Shown: positions 41,621-45,043 of the stretch, in pieces
Layout: each line of letters opens with the position of its first letter
How positions within the stretch are numbered: position 1 is the stretch's first letter
Source of the DNA: Limosilactobacillus fermentum
GTDB taxonomy: Bacteria; Bacillota; Bacilli; Lactobacillales; Lactobacillaceae
DNA: 45,043 nucleotides
Assembly (NCBI RefSeq): GCF_013394085.1
Contig: NZ_CP040910.1
Location: forward strand, 722,366-767,408
Direction: 5' to 3'
Made by a program: the position numbers and the translations under genes
The notes under the pieces: generated by a model
What the model saw: the letters and a program-made list of their open reading frames with translations, nothing else
The model's database searches: none
What the model was told of the DNA's origin: nothing

Positions 41621-42967
41621 ATGGACAAAGAAAAAGGAAAGAAGATGCTACCAACATTAGCCTTTTCGACTTTAATGCTGATGACATTTGGTAACTTAGG
41701 AACTTCGATGGCATTTGCTTTACAAAGCTCAAATATGGGTCGTATTTTTCAGACCCTCGGTGCAGACCCTACTAAATTAGGATTCTTTTTCATCTTACCG
41801 CCACTTGCAGGGATGATCGTTCAACCACTTGTTGGCTATTTTTCTGATCGGACTTGGATTCCTAAAATTGGACGACGGCTCCCATACTTAATTATTGGGA
41901 CAATTGTTGCAGTTGTTGTGATGTGTTTACTGCCCAACTCTGGTTCATTTGGTTTCAAGACGAGTACTGCCCTGTGGTTCGGTGCAATCTCCATTTTATT
42001 CATGGATCTTTCCTCTAACATGTCTATGCAACCATTCAAGATGATGATTTCTGATATGGTTAATGATGAACAAAAGGATATCGCTTGGTCTTGGCAGACT
42101 ATCTGGGGTAACATTGGCTCCGTTGCTGCCGATTTGTTTCCCTTTCTCTTAACCTGGATTGGTGTCACTAACGTTGCGGCCAAGGGCGAATTGCCTGATT
42201 CAGTTAAATTTTCATTCTACCTCGGTGCTTTAATTCTTGTCGTTTCATCTATCTTCACCATTTGGAAGGTTGATGAATATGATCCTGAAACCTATGCTAA
42301 GTATCATGGTTTAAGTGAAGAAGATCATATTGGTGAAAACTTCTTTACCATTGTAAAGAATGCACCAAAAGTCTTCTGGACGTTAGGACTTGTTGAATTC
42401 TTTGCTTGGGCTGCCTTCCAATACCTGTGGACCTATGGAACAGGGACGGTTGCAAAGAATATCTGGCATACAACTAACGCTGCCAGTGCTGCTTATCAGG
42501 CCGCTGGTAACTGGTTTGGTGTTTTATCAGCAATCGAAGTTGTCGTCGCTATCATTTGGGGCTTAGTTTTGACAAAGTTGAATGATAAGATCCGTAAGCC
42601 AGCCTACTCATTTGGAATGTTAGTTGGTGCTCTCGGTTTCTGGGGCTTGTCAGTTGCTCCTACACGGTTCGTATCTGTTATTGCTTTTATTGGTATTGGG
42701 ATTTCCTGGGTAACAATTAACTCAATCCCATTTACTATTTTGACTAACGCCCTTGATGGTAAGCATGATGGTACTTACATGGGCCTGTTCAATTGTTGGA
42801 TTTGTCTTCCACAAATCGTTGCTTCGATTGCCTCGTTTGCTCTTTTCCCGTTATTAGGCAATGATATTCCACACATGTTAACTGTGGCTGGTGTTCTTTG
42901 CTTTATCGGTATCTTTGCGGTTCACGTTGTTAAGGAAACCTCTGTTGAAAAAGGAGATATTGATTAG
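41621..42967 (+). CDS. MFS/GPH-type sugar (probably maltose) transporter
   Basis: A 448-residue, twelve-TM cation-sugar symporter. PLVGYFSDRTWIPKIGRRLP is the cytoplasmic loop signature after TM2; other signs are FNCWICLPQIVASIASF and the end VVKETSVEKGDID. It resembles the lactobacillus maltose permeases encoded next to GH13 enzymes or maltose phosphorylase. ATG 41621 has GGAGG upstream; the in-frame ATG 41606 has none. It is translationally coupled to the GH13 gene. The codon use is visibly AT-richer than in the genes before 40,000, which suggests transfer. Confidence 0.88.
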   Translation: MDKEKGKKMLPTLAFSTLMLMTFGNLGTSMAFALQSSNMGRIFQTLGADPTKLGFFFILPPLAGMIVQPLVGYFSDRTWIPKIGRRLPYLIIGTIVAVVVMCLLPNSGSFGFKTSTALWFGAISILFMDLSSNMSMQPFKMMISDMVNDEQKDIAWSWQTIWGNIGSVAADLFPFLLTWIGVTNVAAKGELPDSVKFSFYLGALILVVSSIFTIWKVDEYDPETYAKYHGLSEEDHIGENFFTIVKNAPKVFWTLGLVEFFAWAAFQYLWTYGTGTVAKNIWHTTNAASAAYQAAGNWFGVLSAIEVVVAIIWGLVLTKLNDKIRKPAYSFGMLVGALGFWGLSVAPTRFVSVIAFIGIGISWVTINSIPFTILTNALDGKHDGTYMGLFNCWICLPQIVASIASFALFPLLGNDIPHMLTVAGVLCFIGIFAVHVVKETSVEKGDID

Positions 42968-44733
42968 TGAATTATGCAGCAATTTATCACCGACCCGAAA
43001 GTGAAATGGCGTTCTTATATGATGCCAAAACGATGCGTATTCGCTTACGAACAGCAAAGGATGATGTAGAGAAAGTAGAACTTCTTCACGGTGATCCCTA
43101 TAGTTTACGGAGCCTTGCTGGAATTAGGCCGCCGTTTTATACTCAACCAACAGCGATGAAGAAAATCTTGAGTGATGATCTATTTGATTACTGGCAAATT
43201 GCTGTTACAGAACCCAAGAAACGGTTAGCATACGCCTTTACAATCATAGGAGTAGATGGTACGCATATTATTTATACTGATCGTGGTTTCATTGATCCTG
43301 ATGATAAGAAACAGTTGGAGGACATGAATACTTACTTCCGAATGCCCTTCTTCCAAGGAATTGATGCCTTTTATGCTCCTGAGTGGGTCAAGAAAACAAT
43401 TTGGTATCAGATTTTTCCTGAAAGATTTGCTAACGGTGATAAGACAAACGATCCTGCTAGTACAAAAGCATGGGATCCAGATACTAGGCCTGGACGGCAA
43501 GACTTTTACGGTGGTGACCTTCAAGGAGTACTTGACCACCTCGATCATCTACAGAAGCTAGGAGTTAATGGAATTTACTTTAATCCGCTATTTAAGGCAC
43601 CGTCAAATCATAAGTACGATACGGAAGACTATTACCAAATTGATCCTCATTTTGGTGATGCTAGGCTTTTCAAAAAAGTCGTTAGGGAGGCTCATAAAAG
43701 AGGAATCCGGGTGATGCTTGATGCAGTCTTTAACCACATTGGCGATAAGTCGCCGCAGTGGCAAGATGTCCTCAAAAACGGTAAGGATTCAAGGTACAGT
43801 GGCTGGTTTCACATAAATAAGTTTCCAGCTACTTATACCCAGACGGATAATTTTGAGTTTACACCAGATGCAACATATGATACGTTTGACTATACGCCTC
43901 ATATGCCAAAATTGAATACAGCTAGTCAAGAATTTCAAGACTACCTGTTAGGAATTGCAAAGTATTGGGTAGAGAATTTTGATATCGATGCTTGGCGATT
44001 AGATGTTGCAAATGAGATTGACCACCACTTCTGGCGGCGGTTCCACCAAGAAATGGTTGCCCTGAAACCGGATTTCTATATTCTTGGTGAGATTTGGCAC
44101 ACTTCACAGGCTTGGCTTAATGGGGATGAATTTAGTGGGGTTATGAATTACAGCTATACTACGGCGATTTTGCACCACTTCATTAATCATGAACTGAGCA
44201 GTAATCAGATGATTGAACAGTTGAGCACGCAACTGATGAAGTATCGTGATCAAACTAATCAGATGATGTTTAATGTTCTTGATTCACACGATACAGCACG
44301 GATAATGACTCTAGCCCATAATAATGTTGACCTAGTTCAACAGACCTTTGCATTTACTTTTCTGCAGCCTGGTGTCCCATCCATTTATTATGGAACCGAA
44401 TACGGAATGACTGGTGAAAATGATCCTGACTGTCGTAAACCGATGAACTGGCACCCCGATGGTAAGGCAAAGCAAATTTTTGCCTTCTTCCAGCAGTTAA
44501 ACGAGTTACGTCGCCAAAACTGGCAATTACTTTCTGAGGGGGAATTAAGCTTACAGGTACTTAAAAATGGCTTGATTGAGGTTCGACGACAGTTTAATGG
44601 CCGTGAACTGGTTGGACTGTTTAATACAAGCAATCAAACTGTTACAATTGATGGTAACGGACAAGAAGTCCTCAGTCAAAATTATGAGGGTCGACAGCTT
44701 ACTCAGGATGGTTTCTTAATTTATCGGAAATAA
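42967..44733 (+). CDS. GH13 alpha-glycosidase (cyclomaltodextrinase/neopullulanase type)
   Basis: A 588-residue intracellular enzyme that hydrolyses maltodextrins and cyclodextrins. The N-terminal CBM34-like domain (1-125) is followed by the (beta/alpha)8 barrel: FPERFANGD, GGDLQGVLDHLDHLQKLGVN, DAVFNHIG, nucleophile Asp346 in WRLDVANE, acid/base Glu375 in ILGEIWH, Asp442 in LDSHD, then a C-terminal beta domain. No signal peptide. GTG start at 42967 overlaps the transporter stop, with AAAAGGAG upstream. Imported maltodextrin is the likely substrate, given the co-transcribed permease. Confidence 0.93.
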   Translation: MNYAAIYHRPESEMAFLYDAKTMRIRLRTAKDDVEKVELLHGDPYSLRSLAGIRPPFYTQPTAMKKILSDDLFDYWQIAVTEPKKRLAYAFTIIGVDGTHIIYTDRGFIDPDDKKQLEDMNTYFRMPFFQGIDAFYAPEWVKKTIWYQIFPERFANGDKTNDPASTKAWDPDTRPGRQDFYGGDLQGVLDHLDHLQKLGVNGIYFNPLFKAPSNHKYDTEDYYQIDPHFGDARLFKKVVREAHKRGIRVMLDAVFNHIGDKSPQWQDVLKNGKDSRYSGWFHINKFPATYTQTDNFEFTPDATYDTFDYTPHMPKLNTASQEFQDYLLGIAKYWVENFDIDAWRLDVANEIDHHFWRRFHQEMVALKPDFYILGEIWHTSQAWLNGDEFSGVMNYSYTTAILHHFINHELSSNQMIEQLSTQLMKYRDQTNQMMFNVLDSHDTARIMTLAHNNVDLVQQTFAFTFLQPGVPSIYYGTEYGMTGENDPDCRKPMNWHPDGKAKQIFAFFQQLNELRRQNWQLLSEGELSLQVLKNGLIEVRRQFNGRELVGLFNTSNQTVTIDGNGQEVLSQNYEGRQLTQDGFLIYRK

Positions 44734-44738
44734 AACTA

Positions 44739-44776
44739 GAGGCTGAGAAGAAACTTTGTTTTTTCTCAGCCTCTTA
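44739..44776 (+). terminator. Maltose operon terminator
   Basis: GAGGCTGAGAA pairs with TTCTCAGCCTC, with further A/T pairs in the loop. Confidence 0.82.
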
Positions 44777-44873
44777 GCTTTATTTTGGATATTGTCTGAA
44801 ACTTGAAAGCTGATAACCATGTCAAACAGGCGGGTACTGTACCCTGTCAAGTTGACACATTAAATAATAAAAA

Positions 44874-45043
44874 CTAGTTGGCCTTGCCAAAGCGGTATTC
44901 TGCTGCGGTAAGGTCATTTCTTTTGCCTGAAATAAAGGAATGCGTAAAGTAATCGATACCTTCTGTCACCAGCTGTTCTAAGTCTTCAAACGTTTGTGGT
45001 TGTGGTGAGTGTGCTAACCAGATAGATTTAAAATCAGCCCATC
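44874..45043 (-). CDS. C-terminal part of an unidentified gene (runs off the right edge)
   Basis: The minus-strand frame is open from the edge to TAG 44874-44876: WADFKSIWLAHS, TFEDLEQLVTEGIDYF, ending DLTAAEYRFGKAN. The 56 residues are too few to name a family. It is convergent with the maltose operon. Composition is AT-rich like the operon, so it may belong to the same acquired block. Confidence 0.65.
   Translation of the reverse strand, partial: WADFKSIWLAHSPQPQTFEDLEQLVTEGIDYFTHSFISGKRNDLTAAEYRFGKAN

Noticed and set aside
44812-44870. GGGTAC-T-GTACCC and GTCAA/GTTGAC palindromes as an insertion-sequence end
   Set aside because: They are short, with no partner copy or transposase in the window, so nothing beyond small dyads can be claimed.

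Overview
The window looks like a chromosome segment of a heterofermentative lactobacillus. The best fit is Limosilactobacillus fermentum or a close relative. The grounds are the GC-rich codon use, the housekeeping gene order (rnjB, tuf, tig, clpX, engB; uvrC, obg, rnz, SDR, recJ, apt), a D-lactate dehydrogenase and a Lactobacillus-type nucleoside deoxyribosyltransferase. The species call is an inference from gene content and style, not from a search.

Layout. Positions 1-18,000 are mostly conserved core genes on the + strand: RNA decay (RNase J2), translation (EF-Tu), protein folding and quality control (trigger factor, ClpX), ribosome assembly GTPases (EngB, Obg), DNA repair (UvrC, RecJ), tRNA 3' processing (RNase Z) and purine salvage (Apt). 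Positions 18,000-33,300 hold accessory metabolism: D-LDH, a T-box-controlled hydratase-like gene, a MerR-controlled quinone/carbonyl stress operon, a SemiSWEET sugar transporter, an XRE regulator, glycerol dehydrogenase, an SDR/acetyltransferase pair, two tandem paralogues of unknown function, a frameshifted MFS transporter, a candidate type I toxin-antitoxin locus and asparagine synthase under an Asn T-box. Positions 33,300-35,500 are a decaying module: a multi-HTH-repeat gene with two in-frame ochre codons, preceded by a 10-copy pentanucleotide repeat in its 5' coding region, then a broken CHY zinc-finger gene. Positions 35,900-40,200 hold a YSIRK-like secreted surface protein, an ndt-lacI-DUF6314 operon, a two-TM envelope protein and tRNA-Ser(CGA). 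From about 40,300 an inactive IS30-type element borders a visibly more AT-rich maltose/maltodextrin operon (MFS transporter plus GH13 enzyme) with LacI-family operators.

The most distinctive feature is a dispersed, roughly 115-120 bp, highly structured repeat, present in about nine full or near-full copies plus two half copies. Its stems keep pairing while the sequence changes between copies. It nearly always lies directly behind a stop codon, in the same orientation relative to the gene it follows. Other points worth checking are the pentanucleotide phase-variation candidate at 33813-33862, the convergent toxin/antisense RNA locus at 30970-31192, and the T-box with a probable Ile specifier in front of a non-synthetase gene at 20252.
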